A DNA stretch of 55,225 nt from Podaxis mareebaensis (Eukaryota > Basidiomycota > Agaricomycetes > Agaricales > Agaricaceae), in NCBI GenBank assembly GCA_018524725.1, contig JAEUWP010000211.1:1-55225 (forward strand), read 5' to 3'. A program made the position numbers and the translations under genes. Below are positions 35,020-46,504 of this stretch, in pieces (the stretch's first letter is position 1; each line of letters opens with the position of its first letter). The notes under the pieces were generated by a model that worked only from the letters and a program-made list of their open reading frames with translations, did not search any database and had not been told where the DNA came from.

Positions 35020-36608
35020 CGTGGAGGACGATGAAGGGGAATGTTGAGGATGGCGTCGACTGGCCGGCGAGGCAGCTTGTCACACTCGTCTCTTGGCGCT
35101 CCCTCAATCGGAGTTTGATTTTCACACTCCACAAATGGCTATTCCTTGGTTCAATGCTTCAACCGTGCCCTTACTTTGTCCCTCAATGGCATCTTCAGAT
35201 GTGATGCTGCAGGGAACTGCTTATTGTATCTTGACTAGGGTATGGTCTCACAAGCGGTGTTAATGAGTGCAGAGGAGAATGGGAAGCATCAGCCTGAGTC
35301 ATAATAATCGTGATTGGCCCCCAGGCCGAGGTCAGATGCGGATTCCGGGCGTTACTACCGCGGCATTTAACCATGTGCTGATATATGTACATAGTCTTGT
35401 ATCCGTTAACACCCCCCCCCCTAAAAAGCATGGTAATGTGCCCTTTTCGGGATTGACGTAGACTCTGCCCCCGTGCCCCAAACGTTTGGTGGTTTGCCGC
35501 AGACCAGGTAGTGCAACAGCTGGCTCCGGGGGGCTCTTTGACGTCGACGAACGTACGAAGGGATTGAGAATATTATTACCATATCCGGCGATGCCATACG
35601 CACAGTTGAAGCCTGTTGAAGCTGTGTATAATGAACGTCAAACACCACTATTCTATACCATAACTGTGCGTCGGGACAGCATTGGCAGGGGCAGCCGGAA
35701 CTGATACGTGAAAGGTACTCGAGCGATGCATTCCAACTTGATCCTTAACCCGGCTGCTGTTGACCACAAGCAGAGAATGCGTCATTCCAGGTCATTCCAA
35801 CTCCGCCAGCACGTGGGGGTCATTGGTGCTCGGCAGTGATTTGCAACAGAGAGGATGGAATACGAGCGTTATCATTTGCGAGTTACTAGAACCGATAATC
35901 AGTCGTTAACGTTAGCAGTCAAAAATAGACGGGCATGTGTATTAGTGCAGGAGATCCGAAATACACCATAGGTTGAATTGGCAGATAAGATGAAAAGGCA
36001 CAGCGAGGGGTTACAGAGGACGACAACACCTGAAAATGGACATCCGTCGTAACAGCGACAAGGGAAAAGGGCGAGAACTGCGGAAGAAATTCCATCAAGA
36101 CAAATTGGCTTTATTTCTTGATTCTTGTACTTGGAGGGTGAACTTTGAGCAGGAGTTCTGTATTGGGGGGCGGAAGTCTGAATGGACTTCCCCAGGGGCA
36201 AGCGGACGTCACACGACGGAATATACGGCGATCACTGTTTACGGTTGTCGGGTACAGTTGGAAAACATTTTCTCCCAAAATATGATAAAAACGATGTGCA
36301 CCGCAACAAATGTGGAGGAGGATGCCAAGCAGGACAGAACGGGCAGAATGGCAACGGAACCTGAGTCAGCTGGCAGCTGACGTTTACACTGACCGTAAAG
36401 CTACAGCGAGTGATTTAGAATAAGAGGAACATTGGGGTTGTGGGGAGTGAGTAGAGTGTGTCTATCAGTGGTTGCTTATTCATCCAGCCCTGTCCCCATT
36501 CCGTCCCCATCACTTTCCCCGCCTCTCTCCGCCCTTGCTTATCCTGACCCTCCATCTTCCCTCCCCCAGGACACCGGCCTCACCCTCCACGAGGTCCACT
36601 TCAACGCC
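35020..36608. other. Divergent intergenic region between CDC4 and the transcription factor
   Basis: Both neighbours point away from this 1.6-kb region, so it should contain both promoters. It has a C-run at about 35411-35420 and many short frames without recognisable features. The right end, just before the ATG at 36609, is strongly pyrimidine (C/T)-rich, a common trait of basidiomycete promoters and 5' UTRs. Confidence 0.5.
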
Positions 36609-39600
36609 ATGCAGCGGCCCCCGTCGCCCTCTATACCTATTGACCCGTCCCTCGCACTCTACCCCCCGTACTACTCCAACTACCAACAACACCCCCCACC
36701 TCCCCATCTCCCCCAACATCTCGTCTCACAAAATTACTCGTCGCCGTCGTCGCAGGGATCCGACACACTTGGAACCCCTCCAACAGAACACAACTATCCA
36801 TCCCCAAGCAATGCAAATGGAAAACGCCCTGCATCCTCCTCTGTCAACGACGCTCGCAAAAAACCCCGCAAAGACAATGAATCAGAATCTAACAGTCCCG
36901 CAGCGGACAAGGAAGAACCCAAGGCAAAGCCTACTCGCGGATCGAGGTCTGTGTCTTTCGACTCTCGTCACCTTCGGAACTGATTCTTACCCTTCGCATC
37001 AACAGAGCTTGTACCGTCTGCAGACGGCTAAAGATGAAATGCGTGGGCGCTGAACAGGGTCCACCCTGCAAACGCTGTATCTCAGGCAATCATGAATGCA
37101 TATTCGAAGAGTCCAACAGAGGAAAACGTTCTTCCAAGTGAGCGTAGCCTTTGCTCCACACTGCATGATCTTGACATGTTTTTTCATCTAGAAAACACGA
37201 GCTCCTGACGCGATCGTTGCGCAAGATGGAAAAAACGCTTGACACGGTGTTGAGATCGATAGGCAATCCCAGCATTGCATCAGGAATGATTTCGCGTTCG
37301 CCCTCCCCATCTGCCCAAAATACCTCTACCCAGGCGCTACTCGCAAGATCACCCTCACCTCCCCCTGCGCAGGCGTCGTACTCTCGTCAGCCCCCAGGCT
37401 CGCCGAAATTACACTCACTACCTGACAACTCCCTTAATCCGTTGGGTTTGCTCGCTGAAGCCAGTTTGGCAAACCGGCGAGCTCAGGTGTCAAGCAGTTC
37501 TAACGCCATCGTACCCAAGATCGCTTCTGCCAATGATGGCCAGACGCTGGGTGTTGCGAGTGATAACTACTTCAAGCCGGGCCCCATGACCATTTTGCCG
37601 CTCAGGAGACTCTATATCGAGCGCCAGGTGCAGCCTGAGATGCTTAGCTTCGTTAGCACCGACGAAGTCGTGGCCCTGTTCAACATGTACGTCCCTTGCA
37701 CCTTCGATGTCATTCACAGATTGACCTTAGTATCCAGTTATTTCGATCATGTTAACGTTCGTATTCCTCACAGACCATTATTCCCCTTATCTTATTGGTC
37801 TGTAGATGCACTGCAGTCTTCTCGATAGAAATTTCCACACGCCATCCCTCGTTTGCTCACGCTCCCCGTTCCTCTTGACAACCAGTGCGTATTCTTATTT
37901 TCCCACCGCATCCATCTATCTCATGCTGTCATAACCAGTCTGCTCTATCGCCAGCAAATTCTACACTGCCAACCCAGACCTTCATCCGCGTCTCACGGAA
38001 CTCGCCAAAAAGCTCGCATTCAGTGTCCCAGCAAAAGGATACAAGTCTGTTGAGATCGTACAGGCATACTTGCTCCTCAGCTTATGGGGATGTGGTGCAG
38101 TTGAGCGATATGAACAGGATAAGACGTGGTTGTTGCTTGGCATGGCTATCAGGTGAGTCGAGTCTTATTCATCCTCTTTTTGCATTGCGTGGAAACAGAA
38201 AGCTTATGTCCACGGCCCCACACCCAGGATGGCCACTGATCTCAATCTCCACCGCAAAACCGCTGTCACAAGTCCAGATACCGCCGAAGGCAAAGCGCGC
38301 GACGTCGAAGTGCACAATCGTGAACGAACCTGGATTCTATGTTTTTGTCTCGACCGAAGCTTCAGTGCGCAGATGGGAAAGCCACACTCGATTAAGGAAG
38401 AGTGAGTTATTTTTGAATTCCACGATGCTTGTTATTTTAAATCATGGCGCTTATCCATACGCGTTTCTGTGTTTCTGTGTTTTTGTGTTTTAGCTACATC
38501 ATTCGCCATGCGACGCGTTGGTGTCGGTCACCTGTTGCGGTTCCTTCGGATGCTTCGTTATGTGCTTATGCGGTACGTGTTCCCTTGCCCCTTCCCCCTC
38601 CCGCCTCTTTATTCCGCTTCCGCGGTGCCTTTGGTTCCGTCTGCAATGAATTTGAGGGGAAGGAGACTTCATGATTGGATGGAATAACTAACTTCCTGAT
38701 TTATGTCCTTAGGAGCTTCAACGAATTCTGTCGCGGACCCTTGACTTTTTCTATTGCGGGACGGATTCCGCGTCGGGTCTCCAGACACACTGTGATTACA
38801 TGCTCGTCATCAAATCCTTCGAGTCGCAGTTATTCGCATGGAGAGAAACGTGGTATGCACCTAGTACCTGGGAAGGTCAGTATCTGTCTTTCTCTACTTG
38901 TCATATCATGACTAATGGTGTACCTGTCCATGGATGCAGGCCAACCTTCCAATATCGCTGAATACAAAAGACTCATCTCGACGTTCTACTTTAACTATGC
39001 CATGCTCGTCCTTAACTCGTTCGGTTTACAAAACGCACTCGAACGTGCACCAATGGACATGGGACATTTCTTCGCGAGGGTCCATTCGTCTGCCATGGCA
39101 TGTGCGTTGATTGTCAGAGACCAGTTGAGCGCTCGCGGATACATGAGGTATTCCCCCGACTCGCATTTCGTGCAGACGTCTTATGCGGTGTTGAGTTTGC
39201 TCAAGGTAAATTATCATGTTTTCTTTCGTGAAAATAGGCAAAAGAGTTGACCAATCGTGTTTCGCCGCCATCATCGTCCTCCTCGTCATTATAGCTCGTT
39301 CGACCGGAATTCCAGGCATTCCTCGAGAATGAACAAAAGACCTTGTCGTTGGTCAAGGACGTGGCGGATGCCTTAGAGAATGTTGCAGCGAATGCGACCC
39401 ATACACCTGCTTTGTATGCTACCTTCCTGAGAGCGCTCATCTCGGCGAAGCTCGAACCCCAGCAACAGAACACTGCGACGAATGGCGATGTCAAGCCAGA
39501 CGTCACCATGAGCGGCGCGAACCCCGCGACGACAACGGACAATGCCCAGCAACCAGACCTTTCCAACTCGGCTGTAGCTGGTGCCACATCGACAACCGAC

Positions 39601-40178
39601 GGTGCTTCCAACACTACTAACGCCACGTCTACCCCCACCGCTAATCCAACCACCGCGAATTCTAATATAAATAACGCCAACAACTCCATTCCCGGAACAA
39701 CGTCGTCTGCGTACTATTACGACCCCAACTTTATGAACGAATTCCACTTCGAGAGTGAGATGGGTCCGGTGGCGGATATTTCGACGTTCCCGCCGACGAT
39801 GGCCCCGCCAAACCCTGCCGATGATGGAGCGATGATGGGTGGGTTGACGATGGAGAATATCTTGAGTAGTGGATTTTGGGATAGTATGTTGGTCCCTGGT
39901 ACGTTGTTCACAGTCAATACCCTTTTCTGTGCGAGACGCCTAACAAAATTTTTGTTGCGAACTCAGGTTATAATAGCATGGACGGCCTGAGTGGTGGATT
40001 CGTGTTTGGTGCTGGTGGAAGTGGGCTGATCACACCACGGTTTGGTGTATCCCCTCTGCAGTCTGGCACGAATACCCCTGCAAGAGGGCAGGCTGCGCAT
40101 CAGCTCACACAAAGCACGATCAATGCCGCGTTTGATAATCATGGACAGTTGAAGGATGGCATTAAAATTGACTCATAA
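36609..40178 (+). CDS. Zn(II)2Cys6 transcription factor with fungal-specific TF domain
   Basis: Twelve exons: 36609-36946, 37006-37137, 37192-37686, 37738-37756, 37806-37884, 37939-38152, 38228-38401, 38494-38572, 38713-38875, 38940-39205, 39316-39898 and 39967-40178, total 917 residues, all phases consistent. After a Pro/Ser-rich start and a basic patch (KKPRK), the binuclear zinc cluster at residues 115-144 reads CX2CX6CX8CX2CX6C (CTVCRRLKMKC...CKRCISGNHEC). A linker helix, likely for dimerisation (LTRSLRKMEKTL), follows. The middle homology region is recognisable by YFDHV, HCSLLDRNFHTPSLV, ASKFYTANPDL, YLLLSLWGCGAVERYEQDKTWLLLGMAIRMATDL and NRERTWILCFCLDRSFS. The C-terminus is Asn/Thr/Ser-rich and may activate transcription. 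Exon 4 is only 19 nt. Targets are unknown. Everything from about exon 4 rightwards is duplicated downstream. Confidence 0.85.
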
Positions 40179-41319
40179 TTTTTCTCTCCCGTTTGTGCGG
40201 ATTCTGATATATTGACTCTAGTGTTGAAATGTACTGTTTCTTGCCGCCGCTGTTGTTCCATTTAATTGTGTTTCGTGTATTTGTAATGTTTGGTTTAGTA
40301 GTGTTGCACTTTGCTTTACGGTATTTCGGAAACCGGTACCTTTGCCTGCAGAATGAATATTTTGGGCAAATAAGAATATACACATTTTATACCCATTGTC
40401 ATAAGGCGTCGCGGTCAAACAAAGCAGTTGATTCACATACCCAATTCCGAGATACCTGGCACTAGAGTTGAAGTTGTGACGTGATGTAGCGGGTCCTTGG
40501 TGGGTCCACCATAAGTCACCATCTCCCCCACCACGCAAAGCAACATTCTACGTTCCGGTTCTTCACAATACTCCCAATCACGAGGGAAACTTGGCGGCTC
40601 TCTGTCATTGTGCTGGAACCCTAGTAACTGATCAGTGACCTTGGAGTTAACAGACCATGTATCCTTTGCACACGCGACTTCACGACCTGCACAAGTATAA
40701 GATATGAGTGTCTCGGGAGATCCTGGGCTTGTGTTTGTGGAATCAAACCAGTGGAATGTTTCTGGCTTCTCTCCAACAATCCAATATACCGGCCAAGACG
40801 AGACATGGATGTGATTCTCGTGTTGTATCTTCCCATATGTTCGAAAGTCTCCGCCCCGGTATGTTTTACAGCGCTTTCTCTCTATTACCTTTACTGATCC
40901 AGACCCTACCGGACATACGTTTGCCACTTGGCAACTCACTCTATCCAGTAACCTTTCGGTTTGCCAACATCGTTGGACAAGTGAGTTGTTCTCGTCGTTG
41001 CCGCCGCTGCCGCCGCCGTCGCTTCCTACTCTACCCTAATGCTCAGCTACAGATTGTGTGGTCGTATATGTGGATAGAATCCCTCGCGTCTATATAAATC
41101 TTGACGTGCAGTACCTGCCCCTTTGACGCTGAACAAAGTGTGAGTCAAGCCAAGGCCGCGAAGCCCTTTCATGCACTAGCCCACACAGCATCTAACGCCT
41201 CCCTCGCACAGTTGCAAAAGATCCTCTGCATTTCTACGGAGTCTAGACGACTATGACAATTCAGGAGCAACGGTGACGTTCGCTTTCTCTTTTTAATCCT
41301 CCCGTTCTACATCCGATTA
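40179..41319. other. Spacer downstream of the transcription factor, duplicated
   Basis: No gene called. A plus-strand open frame (40708-41097 region, FYSAFSLLPLLIQTLP, FRFANIVGQ then a GTGAGT donor) recurs in diverged form twice in copy 2, near 49590-49730 and 50330-50460. It may be an exon of a lost gene, but it is not kept open identically in all copies. Confidence 0.4.
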
Positions 41320-41722
41320 TTGGGAACTCGTTGGGTCCTAGTGGGCTCTACGAAGTATTCACTTGGCTCGTGTTTCATACGGATGTCGTGTGCTGTGTTG
41401 ACTTTGCTCGAGGTAGGCCCAAACGCTTGTTACGCTTGTTATGAGAACAGCAGAGAAGCTGAACAACTATGCGCTTTCTTCTTCAACTCTGCGGTGACCC
41501 TGACTCTCGTCTCTGTGTTCAACAACTGCATTATCGTTGTCGCCATCGCAGCTATTTCTGTCGCAGTTTCGGACTTTCCCTGAGAACCGCGGAAGACGTT
41601 TTGGTGAGAGCCTGGCGGCCTATTAGCAAAGATAGCAGCAGGTGCGACACATACACTGACTCCGTATTCTGCCTTTCTGTGTTTCATCAACAACTGAAGG
41701 ACGGTATCAAGATTGATTTATA
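41320..41722 (+). pseudogene. Old relic of the transcription factor's 3' exons
   Basis: Around 41375-41460 the sequence aligns with the end of TF exon 10 and its intron (CAVLTLLEVG against YAVLSLLK, followed by similar intron bases). At 41690-41722 the TF's last codons reappear (QLKDGIKID followed by TAA). Material between is too diverged to follow. This is a fragment left from an earlier duplication than the one that made copy 2, since copy 2 contains it too (50805-51186). Confidence 0.55.
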
Positions 41723-41910
41723 ATGCCTCTTGCTGATAATATAGTTGTTTCTCCAGTCTTGCTTCATGTACACTGTACGGCTTGGTGTTATTAACGTTTC
41801 GGCTTCTTCCTTTCCTCAGGGTGAATATTTTGGGTGGGGGGGGGGATATCATATATCATATGTATTGACACATTGACATCGAGTGTATGGTAAGCAATAA
41901 GTTATGCTAT

Positions 41911-44489
41911 CTACTCAGACCCCTCACTGCACGTCTCATATTCCGATTCACTTGAGTTCTTCTGTAGCTCCTTATCTTTCATATTTAATTCCCCTTCCCA
42001 GCGACGGTACATAGATATTTGTTCAGCGGTTGGTGGCAATCGACTATTCAGGCCAATAACACGGAAATCTTTTGCCCTTCGGAAGATGCACATGAGACAT
42101 GACCTTGAGCCATGTCCCAATATAACAAATCCCATGGTATGGGGCTGCAGCCCTCCCTTCGAATCAGAATATGAGATTTGCAGTGTCGACTCCAGGACTA
42201 TTGCAACGTACGAGGGGCTCGGCACACGTAATATTAATTAGATTGATGGGTTTGCCACCAGTCAGGGTCGAGAGGTGATGAAGGAGTTTGGTATCAATAG
42301 CCACATCAACCACACTTGTACGAATGAAGTGTGAACCAATTTTTTGGTTCCAGTTCTGAAGACATGTTATTTGAGATTGTCCATGAACAGATGAAGAGTG
42401 GCATACCCGGTGAATTGCCATCCCTAGAAATCGCCTAAGGTCATATTCATGGGCCAGACCAAAGTTCAAGCTGTGAATTGCATCAAAAAGATCAGTAGTT
42501 CCTTCCTGGGTCCTTTGGAGGAGAACTACAGAGACACTCCCCAAGCGTGGTGCTTTGCCACTGAGGTCCCCAACATCACCACCATTCTCTGAGTACCACT
42601 CCTTCATTGTTGACCGTGAATGACTGTGTTCATCAGATTCTGCATCTAGCATTAAACAGTCATGGAGACACGTAAGGATCAATTTCAAAGATTAACAAAA
42701 CAACTCACACAGAGGGTGGGTATATATCAGTGCATGGTTGTACAGGTGAATGGCACCAGTTGCAAAGGTGGCATTGAATGTCTTGGCAATACAGAATTGT
42801 CTTGAGCGATGTTGACTCTCCAGGTAATCCGGGAAGGATTTGTGGTAGAAGGATGGTCCTTCGTGTTGTGCGTTCTCGGGTGGTGGGACTTTGACAACCG
42901 AGTGCAACTTCTGTAGTCCACTGTAAAATGTTCGCAGTTCAATTCTCAGGAACAGCCAGACTCGTTTCACAGTAAATTTAACTTGTAGGAAGTCATTGAA
43001 CTGGTCATTGCGAGTACAAAGTCCAAGGATCTGTGTTGCAGTAGGAAGGATGTGGCTGGGCACTTGAGCGAGGATCCGTGAGTAGAAAATGTCGAGCGCC
43101 TCCAAGGGGTTGTTCACACCAATATCATCCAGTCCCTTGAGCATGTCCAACACCGACTTGAGTTGGCCTTCTGGGTCCCCAATGCTTCGATCACCGACAA
43201 CCCTCGTAATCGCTGAGGCAAGAACAAACAGCCCAGATGCTGCTTTCGAAATGATGTCGAAAATATCTTCGGGAGGCCAAGACTCGCCCTGGGGAACGGT
43301 AATAACGTGTCGATAAGAAGCATGGATTTCCTTGAAGGTATCCCGCAGATATCGCTCGACATCCTCTCGCGCTTCATCGTCAATGGGCAGTTCCTCTCGG
43401 GTACAATGAATGCTGTAGTCGGGCCGAGAGAATGTGTATTTGATGTGTGGCTCTGGGCGACTGCAGATCAACCAAAGGAATGGTAGATCGTTCCTCTGGG
43501 CAGCATTGTTAATCAATTCGACCAGCTCGCATTGAGCCTGTTCATCGTTGCATTCGTCCAGGCCATCTAGGACGATGACGTATGGGTGTTCGGTTTGTCG
43601 CTGCGAACCAGAAGAAACCAGGAAGGCGAATGGCTCAATGATCAACTTTTGGAACTGCACATTCAGTACAGCGTCCAAGACTGAAGGATCAGTGGCGAGT
43701 TGGTGGGTGATGACGCGTTTATAGGGCTCGTTGTGGATTGCTATCTGGTAGGCAAGGGAGGGGATGACGCGAAGAGGGTTGGAACGTCTATCATCTAGGG
43801 ATGAAAAGAAAAATGCCGCTCCAAGGCGTTTCTCCGTATTGGCGAATTCCGCAAACGTTTGAGCGACGGCGGATTTGCCGACTCCAGCGGGACCATGCAA
43901 CCAGACCATTTTCCATTGGCGGTGAAGACCAGAGAACCAATCCCCGAGTTTCTTGTTGATAGTTCGCCGGCTCCCGGGATGACATCGCGGTAGTGGATAA
44001 CGGGCACCAGCGTCTAACCCAGCATCTGGAGCACCTGCAGCCCTAAGCAGATACAGGACTGGATACCGACATCACAGCTATTAGTACATTCTGGAAAGCG
44101 GACGAGCCTACGAGATGTACCTGGTTGTCCAGTCACAAAATGCTGGGAATACTCAATCATTGTCGGGTTGTTCATAGTAAAATCTTTAGCGCCAGCGAAA
44201 GGGCCAAAGGTGCAATTGCTGTTGTGGTCGAGATTGTCGGTAATCAACAGGTTATCCGCGACTGAAGGCTGAATGCCAGTAAATAGTTCACCAGCCAAAA
44301 GTCCTAGGGTTCATCTGTGAGTTACAGCTGGGCACTTTATATCTAGATGAAGCACGTACTGAGCCGCACATCACTTGTATCCTCGGGCTCTGCTTGTGAA
44401 TTCATTTTGTCCTGAGACGCGGTCCTGCGATCCAGGTTGGCAACCTCTTGTAGGAGTTTCTTCTTCAGATACTTCAACCTGGGGAGCAT
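41911..44489 (-). CDS. NLR-C: NACHT-domain protein
   Basis: Five exons on the minus strand, 44489-44360, 44303-44121, 44058-42709, 42645-42259 and 42197-41911, give 778 residues; all introns are 56-63 nt and in phase 1. The start (MLPRLKYLKKKLLQEV) is a charged amphipathic helix. GPFAGAKDFTMNNPTM follows, then the NACHT lead-in LPRCHPGSR, Walker A GPAGVGKSA near residue 160, Walker B VIVLDGLDEC near 265, LWLICSRPEPHIKYTF, ERYLRDTFKEI, SGLFVLASAITRVVG and YHKSFPDYL. There are no C-terminal repeats; the last ~215 residues have no family I recognise and end in an acidic Ser/Glu tail (SSESEYETCSEGSE). Likely a cytosolic signal-transducing NTPase. The exon structure is the same in NLR-D, which supports the model. 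The last two exons are the least certain. Confidence 0.8.
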
Positions 44490-45984
44490 GGTGGTGAGTA
44501 GTGAGATTGGTTGATCACAAACGTGTGCGATAGTCGAGCATTCCCCTTGCATCCTCACGTGTGGGACTATAGTTATGTGCATGCTGATTGGTTCGCTGGG
44601 TGTTCATTCTCATTGCATGTCAATAGGACAGACAGTATGTATTACTACCGATCCTCAGTCGCTCGCTGCTTTAATCGCACCCGCACTGCTTCATTGCATT
44701 AGAATTCATACTCATTTGAAGCCTTCCAAGTACAACTCACCGTAACACTGCTGCTTTCCGGCATATCAAATCTTTCAGCGTCGACTGATCTTGGAGTCAC
44801 AGCTCTACCGTCACCTCCAGCGTCTATGTCCATTTACGTCGACTGGTGGTGGTGCTGCCTGCTCGCAGGAGTTGTGGAAGTTGCAAGCGCAGTGTTTCGG
44901 TAAAGTCCAGAACACGATGAGTGACACCATCCGTAGCGGCCGTCGATCCCGCATGTCTTCTGAAGGGAGGTTTGTTTGGACCCGAGTATGAGAACTGGTG
45001 CAGAGATAGCACATCACACTCACTGTTCCATAGACCATTGCATCATGAACATTAACTGTTCGTGCGTGTACCAATCTCGTATACGACCTGTGGCTGGTTC
45101 CAAGACTGCACCGCATCCCTCTCTTCCTCCAATAGTCGTCATCATCCCGGCAATGTACAACCTCCTAATCCTGGCATCACGCCTGCCCTCTCATACAAAA
45201 ATCAATGTCCCCGAAAAAGACATCGACTTTGATCCATTGATTCAACTGCATGTGGGGCATGTGATACATGGGGCGACGACGTTGAGGGTTGAGATAGATA
45301 TCGCAGGGCAGGGGTGGGACCTGGAAGATGGGTGCAATGTTCGAGTGGTGGCAGTTGAGTAAGTCGAAGTCGGGTGCGTTGTGATGTCCCCAGTGGAGTC
45401 GGCAAAGAGTGTATGAGGAATGGTGAAAAGGATGAGATGGAGTCTCATGTGTAGTCCCAGAAGAAATGTCTGACGAATGTACCGGGGGCAGAAGTTTAGC
45501 ACGGGGGACTCTGGTTATGAAACGAGTCCCCTGAGAGTGTGTGTTCACGGCCGCTGGAGGAACGCAGTTGACATGGGGCCCTCATCAGAAATACAAAACA
45601 GGGTCTCTTAGCGCAGTAAGCACTGGATTGGATAGCAGACGTAAGTCAATGCAGAGACAAGTTCACAGCGACGTACACAGAGCGAATGTCGTAGCAGTCA
45701 CGAATCAAGATCCATTGCACCACGATTGGTCCGACATCCCGAGAAAGCCGTCACCGCGCGCCACCCTTTTTGGCTGTCATAACTCTGATAGTATGTAGCA
45801 GTCATGTAGCCCTGGCTGCCCTCTCCGACTCTCACACACCCTCTTACATTCTTTTTTCCCCCTTCCTCTTCTTCCTTTCGGTCCATTGTCCTTGGGGATG
45901 GCTTCCGTAATTGGAATTGTGTACCGGCACCCAGGTCCCTTTCGCGATGTGTCAACAGGGGCTCAAATGGATTTCATCGCTTGA
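44490..45984. other. Flank upstream of NLR-C, with a possible small plus-strand exon
   Basis: Head-to-head with NLR-C, the plus strand has a protein-like stretch at about 45130-45362 (KINVPEKDIDFDPLIQLHVG, TLRVEID, GWDLEDGCNVRVV). The same stretch recurs beside NLR-D at about 54570-54825, but upstream of it the two copies are out of frame relative to each other. It may be the last exon of a small gene, or a relic. The rest shows no gene. The NLR-C promoter should lie at 44490-44800. Confidence 0.35.
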
Positions 45985-46275
45985 CTGTTTGCACTACAGG
46001 ACGGACTCCGTGTTGAGTCTCCAGACACACACAGTGATATGCCTGTTGCTGAATCTTTCGAGTCGGACCCACCTTCCTAGGGGAGACCTGGTATGCTATC
46101 GTATCTTGGGGAGGTCAGCATCTATTCTTCTCCCCATGACCTTGCGACTGACAGTACGTGTATGTCAATAGATGTAGTTCAACCACACACTGTCGCCTAT
46201 TACAAAACTCAACCCATCTTGATGTTCGACTCCACTAGGCTATATTTGTCCTTAACTTGAATGCATGCCGATGGG
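45985..46275 (+). pseudogene. Relic of transcription-factor exons 9-10
   Basis: The bases around 46000-46130 align with TF exon 9 (the GACGGACTCCGTGTTGAGTC part and CAGACACACACAGTGATATG), followed by intron-like and exon-10-like sequence near 46140-46260. It is far more diverged than the neighbouring pseudogene at 46505 and thus stems from an older copy. Confidence 0.55.
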
Positions 46276-46504
46276 TAACAAATGCTACCACTCACGCTTG
46301 GGTTGGTGCGATGTGAGACCGTGGTCGTAATCATTCTGTTTGATTGGTGCTCCAAGGAAAGGAGGACTATGCTTAGAGGGGGCGACGGATGCCAAGAGGT
46401 GATATGAATGATTCACTGTCGATGAGGGTGCAAATTTTAGCGGCTTCATCCACCTTTTTGATTCACCTTAGCAAACGACGAGATTCTTTTGAGCGAAATG
46501 GAAA

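Larger units (their letters stand above)
37700..45715. repeat. Segmental duplication, copy 1 (TF 3' part plus NLR-C)
   Basis: From about 37700 to about 45715 the sequence can be followed, with small gaps, in the region 46546 to about 55157: same order TF 3' exons, spacer, minus-strand NACHT gene, flank. The copies differ by many scattered substitutions, so the event is not recent. Boundaries are estimated by eye. Confidence 0.85.

Noticed and set aside
45177..45548. Minus-strand frame opposite the small protein-like stretch
   Set aside because: Conserved equally in both copies simply because the DNA is duplicated; no start context or domain.
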